Assembly (NCBI RefSeq): GCF_041381155.1 | Contig: NC_091147.1 | Span: 14,780,318-14,844,317, forward strand | Direction of reading: 5' to 3' | DNA: 64,000 nt | From: Argopecten irradians | Taxonomy: Eukaryota; Mollusca; Bivalvia; Pectinida; Pectinidae | Shown here: one piece after another, positions 36,701 to 48,279 of the stretch | Layout of the letters: each line of letters opens with the position of its first letter | How positions within the stretch are numbered: position 1 is the stretch's first letter | Made by a program: the position numbers and the translations under genes | Notes under the pieces: generated by a model | The model's database searches: none | The model's input: the letters and a program-made list of their open reading frames with translations, nothing else | Told to the model about the DNA's origin: nothing

Positions 36701-39700
36701 AGAAGAGAGGAAGAAGCGGGAACAAGAACGTAGAAAGGTGAGGGAGGAAGATAAGAAACGAAGGAAAGATAAAGAGCGAGAACGAGAAAGACAGAGGGAT
36801 AAAGACCCTGTGAAGGAAAAAGACAGAGCAGATAAAGATAAAAGTTGTAGTAAAGATCAGCCGATCAAGGTTGTAAGTTTTCTGGCCCCATGAGATGGAT
36901 CGATATTGTACAGCCATTGTAGTGGATTTCCCTTACTGATCAGTATTGTGTGTCTTTTGCATGATGTCTTAGATTGCACTTATCCAGTCATTTCAAAATA
37001 TTGTAACCAATATCCACCTTAGGAAAGAATTTATATAGGCATTGCCTGTTATTCAATCCTTTTGACTACAACATAATATCAATAAAATTTATTGAAGTGA
37101 AATCAGTGACACTGCGGGTAAATTAAGTTTCTAGTCCCTGAGGGTTACATGAAACCTATTCTATATTGGAATATTACAGAGTTATCTGCCCTTGCTGGCA
37201 GGTTTATGATGTCGTGTGTTTGCAGGCATAACATCATACTTATCAGAGAATTCAACGTGAGATCCACTCACAAAGTAATGGTGTAACAATAAATACCTAC
37301 GGGCAAGGGAGATAACTGTAATATACATGTACTTGAAAGGAATATTAGCTACCTGTAACGTTATATTTCATTCCAAAAGTGGCACTGGTTAGAAAACATT
37401 TATTGATACAGAAGTGATAATTACTGTTTTGCACTTCTAGTGTTAGATTCCTTTCTTTCTTACACAAGTTTCTGTGTTCTTTCTATTAACAGCTTTTTAG
37501 GTCCTTACAATTAAAAAAAGGACAATTCCTCTGTTTAGGGTTGTCAGATACATTGTGGCTTGACTATCTTACATTAAACCTTGTCAGAAAGGTAATAACA
37601 TGTGTTTCTGTAACCTGGCTAAGCTATACGAAATCACTAATTATTTGTCTCCCGCGTCTTACTAACAGTACTTCTGTGCATGTATTGTGTGCCCTTATCA
37701 GAGCCTGGTGATATAGGGTTTGGAGGAAGTTATGTTTAAATAGCATTTTTAAGATTAATTTCATAGTAAAATGCATGAGTGTACAGTCCTGTTAAGCCAA
37801 GCAATGATTTAGATATCAGTGTATTTTAACATAATCTTCATTATTTCTTTTAAATTATTTAAAATCTGAAATGATTATTAATTAAAGTCATTTTCACTAT
37901 GTGCTCTTTGCTTGTGGCATGATACCTTTAATAAGTGATGTTTTATTTGTAATAAATTATTAAAGCAATTGTGGCTAGAAATTATTCACAGCAACTAAAG
38001 ATATCAATATCTGTATAGTAATTTTGAACCTTGATGGTCATAATTTGAAGACCCTTTTTAATTCAAATTGTTAAATTATTGGTTTCAACAGAACTCCTTT
38101 CTGAAAAGATGCAAATATAATGAGTATTCTAATAACTTGAAAGATTTAATTAGTTAATAAGATGTGACTGTCTTGTGATGTAGAGTACCAGTATATTGCT
38201 GTGTTAATTATTATCTGAATTTGATTAACAATGTGTATCTTTTTACAGCTCCTGAAAAATCCTGAAAGAGACAAGGAGACTGAGAAGGAGAAACCACAGG
38301 ATGTGAAGCCTAAGGACACAGCCCGAGCACGGGAGGAAAAAGTATCAGACTCTAAATCCAAGGACAGAGAGAAACTGAGATTCTCTAAAGAGAACAGAGA
38401 ACGACAACGAGATCAGAAAAATGAGAAAGCTGCTGCTGAACGCCCTCGATCATCGCGAGATTCTCGTCCAGGAGACAAATTAAAGTCGGGAAAGGATGAC
38501 TACAGATCTGACAAAAAGGATGAGGACAGAGGTAAGGGAGGTAACTCTAGAGGTGGTTCGGACCGACCAAAATCAAGCAAGGATGAGTCACGACAGCAGG
38601 AGAGATATAAGTCAGGACGGGATCGAGACTACGACCATGATGCTGATTGGGACTACGATCGAAACAGGGATTATGATCGAAACAGAGAAGACAGAGATTA
38701 TGACAGGAATCGGGATAGAGGGTACGGCAGGAAAGATACGGACTCCGACAGAAGGTTTATATTTATTTTATCTGTATTGTCTTAATTGTTATATTCAATG
38801 AACATATCACTGATCATATACCTCATAATTCTTATTACGCTTGTAACTGACCCCCAGGGGCCTTAGAGGCGGGGTCAAAAGGGGTCAAATAGGCTAAAAC
38901 TTCAAAAATCTTCTTCTGAAATTCTGGATATGGTAAAATCAAATACCATTCATAAATAGAAAGGTCTTAAGGTCCTTTACAAAAATTGTGAATTATATGA
39001 CCCTCGGGTCTCACGTTCCCCCTGGGGAGGGGGTCAAGTTTACTATAGTTTATATAGGGAAAACACATTTATGAGCATTTTTTGCTCAATTTTCATTGGA
39101 AACGAGTCAAACTTGGTTAGACTTCTTAGCCTGAGATAGCATTTTAATATCATATCCACATTGGTTCTGGCCGACCCCCTGGGGGCAGAGGGGCGGGGCT
39201 AAAAAAGGGTCAAATAGGCTAAAACTTCAAAAATCTTCTTCTGAAATTCTGGAAATGGTAGAAACAAATACTTTTCACAAATAGAAAGGTCTTAAGGTCC
39301 TTTACAAAAATTGTGAATTATATGACCCTGGGGTCTCCTGTTTCCCCTTGGGGAGGGGATCAAGTTTACTATACTTTATATAGGGAAAACACATTTATGA
39401 GCATTTTTTGCTCAATTTTCATTGGAAACGAGTCAAACTTGGTTAGAATTATTAGCCTGAGATAGCATTTTAATATCATATCCATATTGGTCCAGGCCGA
39501 CCCCCTGGGGGGCAGAGGGGCGGGGCCCAAAAAGGTCAAATAGGCTAAAACTTCAAAAATATTCTTTTAAAATTCTGGAAATGGTATAATCAAATACACT
39601 TTATAGATATGAAAAGGTCTTAAAGTTTGTTTATAAAAATTGTAAATTATATGACCCTGGAGTCTCCTGTTTCCCGTTGGGGAGGGGGTCAAGTTTACTA

Positions 39701-42700
39701 TAGTTTATATAGGAAAAACACATTAATGAGCATTTTTTGCTCAATTTTCATAGGAAATGAGTCAAACTTGGTTAGAATTATTAGCCTGAGATAGCATTTT
39801 AATATCATATCCACATTGGTCCTGGCCGACCCCTGGAGGCAGGGGGGGGGGGGGGGCTAAAAACGGGTCAAATAGGCTAAAACTTCAAAAATCTTCTAAA
39901 ATTCTGGATATAGTAGAATCAAATAATTATAGATGGAAAGGTCTTCAGGTGTTTTATAAAAACTGTGAATTATATGATCTTGGGGTCTCATTTAACCCCT
40001 GGGGAGGGGTCAAGTTTACTTTAGTTTGTATAGGAAAAACATATTTGTGAACATTATTTGCCCAATTTTCATAGGAAATTAGTCAAACTTGATTATTTAG
40101 CCGTAGATATAGCATTTTTTATCCGTCTTGACCCCTTACAGGGTCAAATTGTTATAATTCAATGAAAAAATACTCTTTCACTGTATATATCTGCAACTTT
40201 TTGATGTCTTTAGCTGTTAAGGCCCATTGTCTTTCTTAATTGGCATCTGCCTTTTGATGTCTTTAGCTGTTTGGCATTTTTAGCATCATACTGGCACTAT
40301 CAAATTGTTCTGCATGGTTGTAATTCAAGTGATAACAAAGATTGATAACAATGCCTTTCTTGGAATGGTATTTCTGATGAACTGTAATAAGAAAGTATTT
40401 CTAGTCATTGATTAAAACTTCCAGACAGACAATACTTATGTGGTACAAGTCAGTTCACTTAAAAATATGCTTTAATTCTCTCTATTTTGAAGGTACGTAC
40501 TTGTACTGTTATCTTTTGTTTGACGAAATTTCATGACATTTTAGACTAATATTTCAAAGCTTATCACATGGAACTTGCTATAAGAAAAGACCATAGTCAC
40601 TGCCATATTTTCAGAAAGGTCCTTCCTAATTTAATACTGTTATTATATTATTAAATAATTTTGTTATTCAAGGGATGGATCTGCTCGTACAAGGAGAGAG
40701 CCGCCTAGCCATAAGTATGACAAACCCAAAGGAAAGGTATGCTAAAAAGCTAAAAAGTTTAATCAGCTGCACCAATATAAAGTCATATGTTTGCAGTACA
40801 TCACAAATATTTTCACTTATTTTCTAAATTTCATTTATAGAGACTATAAACCACTATGTTTTCATGCTATACAAATTTTCACATAATTTTGTGAGAGACC
40901 TTGAAAGGTAAATCCAAATGTTTTGCAAATAATTTAAAAAAAAAATTTGACCATATTCGACCCATTAATTGCCCATGTCTCTATAAGCGCCACTCTCCCT
41001 TTTTTCAGATGAAAATGCACAGAACAATGCAAGATCTACTTACCTTACACGCGATCAAGATTTTTTATTTTTGTTTAATAAGGAGATATTCATAAGAGAA
41101 GCGAAGTAACAGTTTATATAATATTCCTAGACTGCAAGATATTACTTTATTACCTATTTTACATTAGGAATATATTCTGTATATTTGGAGAGTTTATGGC
41201 GTTTTGGTTTACTGGCTATTTGACATCAGTATGCCCCAATAACCGTCCCCCTTTTTTTCACATTTTTGTGTCGCCTGCAACACAAAGGCGACATTTAGGT
41301 ATCACTATGTCGGTGGCGTCGGCATCTGGGAAACGGTTTCCGTGTGTTTACTTATTGTATTTATTGTATGATTTCAACCAAATTTGGTATATATCTTTAT
41401 ATTAATGAAGTGAAGAGTTTTATGTGCCGTGACGCTATATATAACGTTTCGGGGCACGAGCATATATATTGATATCTCGGAGTGGTTTTATACTTGTCAA
41501 AATCCATCAATATTTGCAAGAGTTACGGGACTTCATAACTTCACCTCATCAGTAACAATGTTTTCAAATGTAAATAGCTATTTTTTGTGATGCTGTGCAG
41601 GCGACACATCCACTTCCATGGAATTCTTATTTTAGTGTCCTGGCCACTTATTGGGTCAAATACAGTATATATGATTATGCAAAAATGTTGAAATTTTGAA
41701 TACACAAAAATAAAATGGTTTTTAGCTCTCAAATTATTTGAAATGGTTTATTATTCAATATACATCTAATAATAATTTAACAATGATAAAAATTAACTGA
41801 ATTCAGTTTAAGATGCTTCATTGCTGAAAAATGGTTATTTTTCTTAATCAAAAACAGTAGCAGATGATTTAGTAATTTTTTTTCAGTTACAAAAGTTACT
41901 CACTTTACACCATTACCACCAATTGAAAAGTTTGACCTTCAAATTTTACTTCAAGATAAAAATATCAAAAATAATTAATTGCATCCCGAAAAAATTCTGT
42001 GGCACAATGTCCTATATGGAATGCAGTACTGATTGCCAATACACCGAAAGCAAAATAAATCATTTTGAATTATTTTTTGTGTTAATTAGACATATATATA
42101 CACGATTAAACGCCAATTATTGCTCAAACGATGGGTATCATTTATGCTCTGTTTGCGGTGGAGTAAATTATTCTAAAAAAAGCTATTTGAAAATTTATTG
42201 ATAAAGTCAAGAAATGCCTTTAAAAGTTTGTTGAATGTCTTAAGTGATTACCAGCATATTTGAATTTTCATTTTGTTTACCAGGGTGATACCAAAGGAAA
42301 CCAAGATCCAAAATATCATGGGGATAGCAAATCCACAGGAGAAAGTAAATCACAATCCCGAACAGTCGAAAGTAAAAATGAAAAATCATCAGGAGACACA
42401 CAGACAGATAAAAAACCTGAGGACAAAAGCTCTGGCAACAAGAAGAAAACTGACCAATCAAAAGCAAGTACACCAGCTAGCCAATCAGATGGGTCAGGGA
42501 AGGAGGAAGGTGATGGGAAGTTGAGGAGTTCAGGGAAGGGGGATTGTGACAGGAAGTCAGAGGCTTCAGGGAAGGAGGACAGTCAAAATGACAGGAAATC
42601 AGACACTTCAGGGAACAAGGATGGTGAAAAAAATTCTGAAGAATCTGAGATGGAGGTTGACAAAAAGTCTGGTGCTTCAAGACGAGAAGATGGGAAAAAG

Positions 42701-44590
42701 TTAGAGAGAGCAGACTCTGGAGATGGGGACAAAGATGATAAAAGGAGGAAAAGAAGGGTTAGTATTAAGTTAAATCTCATTACCTACATGTAATTATCAA
42801 TTTCATATCCATACAAAAGGCCTTCTGATGTTACTAGTGTTTAGCAATAAATTGTGTTAATATTAGCATAGTAACTTAATATTTAAGTATGTCCGTAAAC
42901 AATTTACATTTTCGACTTCTTCTCAAAAACCTCTGAAGCAAATTCAATGAAATTTTGCACAAACCTTCTAAGGCATAAGGCAAATCAAAATTGTGAATTA
43001 TTTGGTCCCCACCCCCCTGGGGGCTGTGGGAGGGGCCAAAAGGGGTAAAATTGACTATAATTTCAAAAATCTTCTTCTCCACTCACAGATGTGGTGGAAT
43101 CAAATACTCTTCACAAATAGAAAGGTCTAAAGGTCTTTACAAAAATTGTGAATTATATGACCCTGGGGTCTCCGGTTTCCTATTAACAAATTTTCCATGA
43201 CTGTCTTCCAGGGGCCTTAGGGGTGGGGCCAAAAGGGGTCAAATAAGCTAAAACTTCAAAAATCTTCTTCTGAAATTCTGGAACTGGTAGAATCAAATAC
43301 TATTCATAGATGGAAAGGTCTTAAGTTCCTTTACAAAAATTGTGAATTATATGACCCTGGGGTCTCATGTTTCCCCCTGGGGAGTGGGTCAAGTTTACTA
43401 TAGTTTATATAGGAAAAACACATTTATGAATGTTATCTGCTTATTATTCATAGGAAATTAGTCAAACTGGGTTAGAATTATTAGCCTGAGATAGCATTTT
43501 ATCGTCATATCCATATTGGTCCTGGCTGACCCCCAGGTGGGGCCAAAAAGGGTAAAATAGGCTAAAACTTCAAAAATCTTCTTCTGAATTCACAGATTTG
43601 ATGGAACCAAATACTCTTCATAGATTGGAAGGTCTTAAAGCCCATTACAAAAATTGTGAATTTCATCTCCCTGGGATCTCAGAATTTTTCCCTGGAGAAG
43701 GGGTCAAATTTACTATAGTCTATATAGGAAGAACACATTTATGAACATTATTTGCTTAGTTTTAATAGGAAATGAGTCAAACTGGGTTAGAATTATTAGC
43801 CTCAAATAGCATTTTAACACCATATCCATATTGGTCCTGGCTGACCCCCAGGGACCAGAGAGGCAGGGCCAAACTGGCTAAAATTTCAAAAATCTTCTTT
43901 TGAATTCACAGGTTTGATGGAAGTAAATAATCTCCATAGATTAAAAAGTGAAATTTATAAAATCACTGACACTGATTGACTTCTAGTTCGGTTTTGTTGT
44001 TTAACGTTAGCAAAGCAAATTGGAATTTTAAGCATAAGGTTTGGTAACATAATACACTAACTATCAAAATGAAAAACAAAAAATAAAAATTTTAATACAA
44101 AAGTTTAACTTTAAAGTTTATTGTAATTCGTAAATAATTTTAATAGGTTTGAACCAAATTTGCAATGCAGCACTCAGGTGACCGTCAAGGCCTCTTGGGC
44201 CTCTTATTGTAATCTTGATATGATTTAATATTTTTGGCCGAAAGATAGGTGTAATGATAAAATAAAACAAGTTTACTGAGTACAGTTGTATTCTATTTTC
44301 TGTTTGCATTTTAGAGCTTTTAATATTACTTATAAAAAGTGAGTTTTTACTTATTTCAAAAGGTTCATGGCAGTATTTATTATGGAAAATGATCAACTGA
44401 TTAACTTAATCTTTTTTAACAGGAACGTCCTGAGAGAGCCATCTATGACCCAAGGAAAGCCTATGAGAAACGACAGCAGGGAAATAAACCTGCCACTGGA
44501 GGCAGCCAATCAGAGAAAGGCTCTGATAAAAAGTCAGAGGACAACAGTCCCAGAGACTCTGTCAAGTCATTGACAAGTGATGAGGGTTGA
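30770..44590 (+). CDS. UPF3: UPF3, nonsense-mediated mRNA decay factor
   Basis: Bridges the exon junction complex and UPF2 during NMD. Eleven phase-consistent exons: 30770-30841, 33512-33615, 34571-34677, 34944-35042, 35398-35508, 36194-36276, 36693-36872, 38249-38754, 40673-40736, 42284-42757, 44423-44590; 1968 nt, 655 residues. Residues ~25-110 form the UPF2-binding RRM-like domain, starting VVIRRLPPSLTPESLLEQI (human VVIRRLPPTLT) and containing FRDRFDNYIFLDNKG and ALVEFSPFQK. Then TPLIEYLKKRREEKK leads into a long basic/acidic coiled region, and Asp/Arg/Tyr repeats (YDRNRDYDRNR) occur near residues 390-415. The last exon begins ERPERAIYDPRKAYEKR, which matches the exon-junction-binding motif of UPF3B (RPAMQLYQPG). 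It is longer than human UPF3B (483) because of extra Lys/Ser/Asp-rich sequence in exons 8 and 10. AATAAA at 45003-45008 is a likely end signal. Confidence 0.95.
31096..31907. mobile_element. Degraded hAT-like MITE, ~0.8 kb
   Basis: CAGGGGTTTGTAATGATAAA at the left is matched by its exact complement at the right; CAGGGG-type ends are usual for hAT elements. The flanking 8-mers (TAGGTTAA and TGCTTTAA) agree at only five of eight positions, so the duplication is eroded or the boundary is off. No transposase is visible. It lies in UPF3 intron 1. Confidence 0.65.
32414..33092. mobile_element. TTAA-flanked TIR element (piggyBac/Kolobok-like MITE)
   Basis: AGGGACAATTCAGTC at the left and GAGTGAATTGTCTCT at the right are inverted and flanked by TTAA on both sides (32410-32413 and 33093-33096). 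The 679-bp interior has a smaller inverted pair (GTCACAGGTTTATGACG and CGTCGTAAACCTGTGAT) around A/T tracts. TTAA duplication is the mark of piggyBac and Kolobok groups. A related AGGGACAATGTAC starts directly after the right TTAA. It lies in UPF3 intron 1. Confidence 0.72.
33718..34288. mobile_element. Inverted-repeat element enclosing a tRNA-like SINE head
   Basis: AGTTCCTTTTGAACCCCCC near 33723 and its complement GGGGGGTTCAAAAGGAACT near 34265 form the ends of a ~570-bp element. Inside, the minus strand of about 34000-34085 reads as a class II tRNA-like sequence, with A box TGGTGTAGTGGTTAAGACG and B box GGTTCAAATCT. Either a SINE inserted into a MITE or the element captured a tRNA-like promoter. 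It is not a functional tRNA as far as I can fold it. It lies in UPF3 intron 2. Confidence 0.6.
37169..37326. mobile_element. Short palindromic MITE (TTTGCATATTACAG family), copy 5
   Basis: Left end GGAATATTACAGAGTTATC, right end GGGAGATAACTGTAATATAC, with mirrored CCCTTGCTGGCAGG and CTACGGGCAAGG inside. It lies in UPF3 intron 7. Confidence 0.7.
38845..40160 (+). repeat. Tandem array, ~325-bp unit, four copies
   Basis: Units start near 38849, 39172, 39498 and 39828. Each runs GACCCCCTGGGGGCAGAGGG, AAATAGGCTAAAACTTCAAA, GTGAATTATATGACCCTGGG, TCAAGTTTACTATAGTTTAT, then CCTGAGATAGCATTTTAATA. The last copy is the most diverged. The array is followed by AGCTGTTAAGGCCCATTG, similar to the end word of the Helitron-like elements. 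It lies in UPF3 intron 8; a related array is in intron 10. Confidence 0.85.
41267..41609. mobile_element. MITE with TGTGTCGCCTGCA ends
   Basis: TGTGTCGCCTGCAACACA on the left and TGCTGTGCAGGCGACACA on the right are inverted repeats. The interior includes GGCGACATTTAGGTATCAC and GGTGGCGTCGGCATCTG. The length is 343 bp. I did not define a duplication. It lies in UPF3 intron 9. Confidence 0.65.
41890..42168 (-). mobile_element. AAGATGTTCCACCG-family MITE, reverse partial copy
   Basis: The plus strand contains GGGTATCATTTATGCTCTGT and CACCATTACCACCAATTGAAA, the complement of the copies at 45278 and 47534. One inverted end is not recognisable. It lies in UPF3 intron 9. Confidence 0.65.
42895..44210 (+). 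repeat. Tandem array, ~325-bp unit, about four diverged copies
   Basis: Same family as 38845-40160: units begin near 43003, 43200, 43526 and 43844, with shared TTGTGAATTATATGACCCTG and AGTCAAACTGGGTTAGAATT. The first unit is shortened. It opens with CGACTTCTTCTCAAAAACCT and closes with CAGGTGACCGTCAAGGCCTC, suggesting a full element with defined ends. It lies in UPF3 intron 10. Confidence 0.82.
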
Positions 44591-45277
44591 AAACTTTACG
44601 ATAGCAATCAAATCTGACAGTAATGGTAAAAGGTAGACAACTGTGCTTGTAAAAGGGAGGTAATTGTGTTTGTTAAAGTGAGATAAATGTGGTCATGAAA
44701 GGAAGATAAATATGTCAGTTATGATAAGATAATTGATTTAAAGCTCTGTAATTAACTGAACATCAAAATAGCTGATGATCGCTGAAAAGAGAAAAAGTTG
44801 ATTAGGGACCGGAGAAACTGTTTTAATAGGTAAAGTGGCCAGTGTAATTATTGCAGAGCGTAAATAACTGTTGTCAGTAAGTTTTAAATCTAGTTGTTTA
44901 GCAAGCTGAGATATAGGCTATAAGCATCACAACATTATTGCTTTTGTTGTAGAGTTTTATTAGTGTGCAATAATTGTGATGATATGGGTAAATGTTGTGT
45001 TCAATAAATTGAAAATGCTGGAAGAAAAGTAAATATTTGTTTTGCTTTTGCAGTTAATTTATAGTGAATAAATGACATAAAAGTGTCATATCTCAATGTA
45101 TTTATTTAACTGCTCTGTAACACATGAATGGATTAAAACCAAATTAAGTGTGAAACTTCATAAAAAAGGATGATTACATTTAACATTAACAAGACTAATC
45201 CAACCCTAGAGATATAAGTGCCACAAAAGAAGGATGTTTTAAATCCTTTTCTTAATCTCATAGCACACAAATATAAT

Positions 45278-45862
45278 AAAGATGTTCCACCGCTGACAGA
45301 GCATAAACGATACCCATCATTTGAACAATAATTGATATCTAATTATGTATACATACGTGTCTAATTAACACAAAAATACATATAGAATTTTGCAAATTTA
45401 ATGGTACATGCACAATCAGTACTTTATTCTATGTAGGAAATAGTGCTGTGGATTTTTTTGGATGCAATTATTTATTTTCAATACTTTTATCATGAAGTAA
45501 AAGCTCAAACTTTTCAATGGTGGTAATCACTTGGTGTAGGCAGTACCACAGGGAAATTGCTTGTACGAGGGGGATGGAGGGAATGGCTATTTTAGGCAAT
45601 ATTAGGCATGTTCGGTTATGTTTTGGGATTTCTCCCTAATTATAGATAATATGTTATAAAATCATGTACGCCACAGAACATTAAGCTTATCCATATGCAT
45701 TTTTCAGTAGTTTTTTCCGCGAAAGACCAGGTAGTTTTCTTGGCAAATCCAGAAACATTTGTTGAGTAGACACATATCGGGGAATTGAAGAAAATTACTA
45801 ATTTGTCTGTTCCTGTTTTTGATACAGAAAAAATCCAACGTCAATGCTGTAGCATCTAAAAA
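45278..45862 (+). mobile_element. AAGATGTTCCACCG-family MITE, copy with internal extra sequence
   Basis: Starts AAGATGTTCCACCGCTGACAG and shares CATCATTTGAACAATAATTG and AAACTTTTCAATGGTGGTAA with the 47534 copy. It then has about 220 bp not present there, before a degraded right end (GTAGCATCTAAAA). Confidence 0.65.
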
Positions 45863-47083
45863 AAAATTTTTTGGTTATTCATCATGTAGAGAGTACAATC
45901 ATATTTGATAAAAATGATGCAGTTGTGTCTTTAAACAATTTACAAACTAGTAATCTATAATCCAGATAATTTTTTTATGGAATTCAAAATTTCAATATGT
46001 TTAAGATACTTTCGTAATACATAGGTTTCTGCATGAACATCTTTTAGAAAACAGGAAAACGCTGTGCACATATTGATTTAAGTTGAATATTGATTTGTTG
46101 ATAATGCCATACTTCTCAAGGCATATCCAGTTACGGTAAGTCTATCTATATTATGGTTTTGTTTAAAACAAGTGAAATATGATAGACTTAAAAGACACAT
46201 CACAGCAGCATACGTTCTATTGATAATGCGACAATGTCTATGGCTTTTTATTACAACATTCACATGATATCACTTGTTTGAGTGAAACAGAGTAAAATAT
46301 ATTACCAATTTTGATGGAGATGTAACCAACACTGAATGTCTTATCTTGATTAAAGAATGTGTTTTGGTTAAACCATGATGGTTGAAAATCAAACTTTTGA
46401 TTGTAGAACTCTGTTACGCCCTCATACAAGTGAATGGATCAATGGATTAAAGAAACAGAAATAGCACATTGTCAAATCTATACAAATGAAGTTACCTCGA
46501 ATGATATACAAATTGGCAAGACTTTTAAGTGTTCATATGAACGCATTGTCATAGCTATATTCTGGCCTATCATATATACATGTAAGATACAAAGCACATC
46601 AACAAAAGAAAGCATGAAAAAATGTAGGTACACAACCATTTGAACTATACTTTACACTCCGATAAGTTAAATGTCTTATGTTATCTACAATAAAATATTC
46701 ATATTTCCCCAATTACGCCTATAATAACATATAGTTAATAATAGTAAATAATGTAAAAACACGTAGTCCGTTCCTTTAAAAAAAAGTACACTATACTTAT
46801 ATTTCAAATCTTACAGCTAATAATTTAATTTAAAAGTGTTTAATGTGAATTGTGAATCCAACATTCATTAGAGAAAAAACAAGAATAAACTAATGTGTTC
46901 GTCTTTGAAACACTGTTGCAAATAGAAATACAACTTTACCGCAAAATTTGGATATTTTGGTATCGGGGAATTGGCATTTTCCCCCCAAAATCGGGTTGTT
47001 AAATATTGACTTTTCCATAGGCTTTGTCAAATTGGCCAATACAGATTAACATTATAATGATTTACCTATATTATACAGCTTAG

Positions 47084-47262
47084 CGATCCTTTTGTCATTT
47101 GGATCGGAGCACGTCTTACAAAACTCACGTGGACCTGGCACGAATTTCAAACCAACAGTATTTATAATACATGTATGTAAATACTGTTGGTTAGAAATTC
47201 GTGCCAGGTCCATGTGCTACAATTGCAACTGTGCTCCTAATCGCCGAACAGGCGATCAGTCA
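47084..47262. repeat. Large palindrome, possible foldback miniature element
   Basis: ACCTGGCACGAATTTC followed by AACCAACAGTATTTA is mirrored by TAAATACTGTTGGTT then GAAATTCGTGCCAGGT around a centre near 47174. Arms of ~45 bp are almost perfect, and weaker pairing extends outward to the GGAGCAC / GTGCTCC words. No target duplication was clear. Confidence 0.75.
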
Positions 47263-47533
47263 GAATTTTGAGGCTGCTAATTATAAGTTTTAGAGGACTA
47301 GTCCTGCGATACCCTGCCATTATCGAATACAGCAGATCTATATAAAGATGAGCCGAGAATATAAATGCCTATTACAAGATACATAACATAGAACATGGGA
47401 ATTGTTTACAGATTTATGAGATTCGAATACAAGCCCAATCTAATTAATATATCTAAACCTATCCGTCCCTGACAGTTTTCGTTACGTAATGCCCTTGGTG
47501 CAAATTTGATAATTACATAATATTATAAGCTAA

Positions 47534-47906
47534 AGATGCTCCATCGCCGTCAGGGTATAAATGGTACTCATCATTTGAACAATAATTGGTGTTTAATCAT
47601 GTATATATGTATGTGTGACTGTCTTATTAACACAAAATAATTTATTTTGATTTTGGTGCATGCGCAATCAGTACTTCATTCCATATTGAACATAGTGCCA
47701 CGGGATTTATTCAGGACGCAATTAATTACTTTTTAATATTTTTATCTTTTATTTGATTAAGTTAAATTAGAAGCTCAAACGTTTCAATGGTGGTAATGCT
47801 GTGAACTACGTAAATTTTGTATAACCGAGGAAAATACTAAAATTCTAATTCGTCTGCTCCCGTTTTTATTGAGAAAAAATGCTATTTGCCAGCGGTGGAA
47901 CATCTT
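47534..47906 (+). mobile_element. AAGATGTTCCACCG-family MITE, best-preserved copy
   Basis: AAGATGCTCCATCG at the left and CGGTGGAACATCTT at the right are inverted with two differences, and TA sits outside each end. The length is ~373 bp. It shares its interior with the copies at 41890 (reverse) and 45278. A TA duplication fits a Tc1/mariner-type mobiliser. Confidence 0.75.
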
Positions 47907-48279
47907 TAATATGTACGTTTTATTAATAAATATAATTAACTTTAACATGGTTAATGTAGTGATGTTTTAGATATTAACATTATGAATAATTTAAATAACA
48001 ATATATAGGCACAGATGTTATCAAATCACAGTTTCCTGTAGCATGAAAGCTATGCATGTAAATTATGCACACACTAAAGATGTGTAAAATCGATACAACG
48101 ATATCCTATTGAAACAAAATGTAATGAATGATGCACAAATGAGGTATTGAAAACATACATCTACAAATAATGAATCACATCATACAGTCTAACATATTAT
48201 CTAGGAGGACACGAACAAAATATAGTTTATGTATGTATGCTATCACTAATTCTCCTTTCTTCCCATCTTATTCATAACG

